Origin: Johnsonella ignava ATCC 51276
GTDB taxonomy: Bacteria > Bacillota > Clostridia > Lachnospirales > Lachnospiraceae
Reading direction: 5' to 3'
Length of the DNA stretch: 64,000 nucleotides
Assembly: GCF_000235445.1 (NCBI RefSeq)
Contig: NZ_JH378829.1
Span: 397,001-461,000 of the forward strand
Below, piece by piece: positions 62,645-64,000 of the stretch. Position 1 is the stretch's first letter. The number at the start of each line of letters is the position of its first letter. The translations under genes and the position numbers were made by a program. Below the pieces are notes generated by a model. That model worked only from the letters and a program-made list of their open reading frames with translations, was not told where the DNA came from and searched no databases.

Positions 62645-63490
62645 TCATTTTACACATATATCATCTTTTATTTTGTCAAATGCAGCCTGTTTTATACCGG
62701 GTACCTGCATTATATCCGAAATGTCATTAAAACTTCCATGTGTATTTCTGTATAAAATAATATCCCCTGCTCTGGTTTTCCCTATACCTTTAAGCCTCAT
62801 AAGTTCCTCTTCACCGGCAGTATTAATATTTATTTTTCCGGCTGCTCTTCCTGTGTGCAAATCATTTCCGATTTTATTACCCTCTGATAAATCCGCAGCT
62901 TTAGAGTTCTCCGAAAGACCGTTCGCAAAGTTTTCTGAAAAATTTCCGTTTTTATAAAGCTCACCTGCTGCTGACATACTTGATGCCTCGGAATTATCAG
63001 GTATATAAACTCTCTCCCCGTCTGAAAGTATACCTGCAAGGTTTATACAGTCCTTTGCAGCTTCCTGCCTAAACCCCCCTGCCGCCCTAACCGCATCAAT
63101 TACCCTTGAACCGCTTTCAAGCTCATATACATCAGGATTGTTTACACTTCCGCATATATGTACAAATATCTTTTTATTTTCAGACATGTCGGCATCATCT
63201 GTATCTTCTTTATCTGAATAAGCCTGAATTTGACTTACAGCAGTACCGGAAGATTTATTAAAACCTTCTGAAACTGTAAAATCGGATATATCGGCAGTAT
63301 CCGCTGAATTTGTACTTGAAACTGCACCGTCCATTTTTATAAAATCATCATTATCATACTTTTTTATATCAATGCTGTCAGTTTTTTTGCAGCCATAGCA
63401 TATAAAAGTACATAAAACACAAAATATAATAAAAACCAAATCCTTATTACTTAATTTAAATTTGTATTTATATTTTTTATTTTTTTCCAT
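62645..63490 (-). CDS. ComEA-like protein: SLBB domain plus helix-hairpin-helix
   Basis: 281 residues. An N-terminal membrane segment (LVFIIFCVLCTFICYGC) is lipobox-like with Cys about 34. A disordered Ser/Asp-rich linker leads to an SLBB domain (VHICGSVNNPDVYELESGSR, near 125-175) and a C-terminal ComEA-type HhH (KININTAGEEELMRLKGIGK, then PGIKQAAFDKIKDDI). ComEA binds incoming DNA outside the membrane in competence. ATG 63488-63490 follows AAAGGAATATC; a longer in-frame ATG at 63509-63511 contains the ribosome site. No ComEC or ComEB gene is seen in the window. Confidence 0.88.
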   Translation of the reverse strand: MEKNKKYKYKFKLSNKDLVFIIFCVLCTFICYGCKKTDSIDIKKYDNDDFIKMDGAVSSTNSADTADISDFTVSEGFNKSSGTAVSQIQAYSDKEDTDDADMSENKKIFVHICGSVNNPDVYELESGSRVIDAVRAAGGFRQEAAKDCINLAGILSDGERVYIPDNSEASSMSAAGELYKNGNFSENFANGLSENSKAADLSEGNKIGNDLHTGRAAGKININTAGEEELMRLKGIGKTRAGDIILYRNTHGSFNDISDIMQVPGIKQAAFDKIKDDICVK

Positions 63491-63849
63491 GATATTCCTT
63501 TCAAAATCCATATCCCATATATAGAAATCATCTTAATGAAATCTAATGCTGCTTAATGCATAATACATAAACAGTTAAACGGGATTTTTAAACTTTAAAG
63601 GATACCGTATAAGTCTGCACATATATATTTTACCAAATATATATGCAAATACAAGCCGAATATTATAATTTTATCCAAATAATATCCACTTTCCCATTCA
63701 TCTTTTTATAAGTTCTTATATACCGATAAATCCCGTATTTACGTGCTTTATCGGTATTTTCTTTTATGGAAGATATGATATAAATTCTTAAAACTTCACT
63801 TATTTTGCTATTCAAAAGTAGTAAAATAGTAGTAATCCTAATACTTATA
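63491..63849. other. Gap between comEA-like gene and the integrase end
   Basis: About 360 bases without a gene. It holds the promoter side of the comEA-like gene, an AT hairpin (ATATATATTT with AAATATATAT, about 63621-63650), the hairpin TACCGATAAA/TTTATCGGTA (63721-63756) and, near 63818-63838, short AGTAGTAA repeats. The attachment site of the element to the right should lie here or just upstream, but its core cannot be pinned down. Confidence 0.4.
63721..63760 (+). terminator. Hairpin next to the integrase end
   Basis: TACCGATAAA (63721-63730) pairs perfectly with TTTATCGGTA (63747-63756) around a 16-nt loop. T-rich sequence follows on the plus strand. It lies about 95 nt beyond the integrase stop, and may be an integrase terminator or an att-region structure. 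Confidence 0.5.
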
Positions 63850-64000
63850 TCACATAGCCAGCTTATTAAATTCCTCTTTTACAGTCTGTATGTTGGCGTG
63901 GGTATAGTAATCAAGTGTCATTGCTATACTTGCGTGTCCCATAAGATACTGTAAAGATTTGGGATTAAGCCCGGCACCCGCTAACTTAGTGCAGAATGTG
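63850..64000 (-). CDS. Tyrosine recombinase/integrase, C-terminus, cut by the right edge
   Basis: The frame reads TFCTKLAGAGLNPKSLQYLM, then GHASIAMTLDYYTHAN, and ends KEEFNKLAM. This is the catalytic C-terminal part of a phage/ICE integrase: the HxxR-like region lies outside, but the GHAS and the LDYYTHAN segment with the nucleophilic Tyr are seen. It resembles Tn916-type and related ICE integrases. The gene runs leftward and ends within a few hundred bases of chromosomal genes, so an integrated element probably begins near here and extends beyond the window. About 50 residues are visible. Confidence 0.9.
   Translation of the reverse strand, partial: TFCTKLAGAGLNPKSLQYLMGHASIAMTLDYYTHANIQTVKEEFNKLAM

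Overview
The window looks like a chromosome segment of an AT-rich, low-GC anaerobic Firmicute, most likely family Lachnospiraceae (Clostridia). The grounds are the gene order nusB-xseA-xseB-ispA-dxs-tlyA-nadK-argR-recN, a DUF512-der-plsY cluster, a cmk-ispH-rpsA cluster, a single-chain PurL, AddAB instead of RecBCD, a Phe T-box before pheST, and a DUF5721-type protein. I cannot name the genus. Almost every gene is on the minus strand; the only clear plus-strand gene is the PRPP synthetase at about 7.6-8.8 kb. No rRNA or tRNA gene and no CRISPR array was seen.

Region by region (transcription runs right to left). 0-3.6 kb: a heteromeric CydDC-like ABC exporter, a DUF454 membrane protein and a winged-helix regulator that is out of frame at an A8 tract. 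3.7-7.3 kb: plsY, der and a PDZ/radical-SAM DUF512 protein. 7.4-8.9 kb: prs with its terminator. 8.9-11.9 kb: pgeF, yraN (which has no ATG/GTG/TTG start and apparently uses ATA), rnhB and rbgA. 12.1-15.4 kb: a small accessory block (acetamidase/formamidase, a serine hydrolase, a decayed stretch and a PadR regulator with an operator inside its promoter). 15.5-25.5 kb: rpsA, ispH, cmk, a BaiN-type flavoprotein, lysC and purL. 25.5-30 kb: a 750-base AT-rich gap holding one copy of a 67-nt dispersed repeat, then DUF5721, a PrsA-like lipoprotein, a Cof-type HAD phosphatase, a divergent PAP2 protein and an HD protein. 30-48.4 kb: glgA, recN, argR, nadK, tlyA, dxs, ispA, xseB, xseA, nusB, addA and addB. 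48.4-52.5 kb: pheT and pheS behind a T-box. 52.6-57.5 kb: the two-gene TIR/RyR system. 57.7-60.5 kb: two CobW-type GTPases (one fused to a DUF1980-like C-terminus, one with a 45-bp tandem repeat coding a His-rich region) and a Gx transporter-family membrane protein. 60.7-63.5 kb: an Asp23 protein, rlmH, an OmpR-type response regulator and a ComEA-like protein. 63.85-64 kb: the C-terminus of a tyrosine recombinase, which marks the edge of an integrated element lying to the right.

The best candidate for a little-described system is the pair at 52591-57528. One protein is TIR-transmembrane-beta-propeller, with an intact candidate NADase glutamate. It lies 24 nt upstream of a membrane protein with two Rossmann (TrkA-N-like) domains and a C-terminal RyR domain. 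The architecture suggests a membrane-bound sensor/effector pair acting on NAD or nucleotide-derived signals, possibly in phage defence or stress. That function is inference. Most of the remaining genes are housekeeping: isoprenoid precursors (dxs, ispA, ispH), DNA repair (addAB, recN, xseAB), translation (pheST, rpsA, tlyA, rlmH, der, rbgA) and nucleotide/cofactor supply (prs, purL, nadK, cmk).
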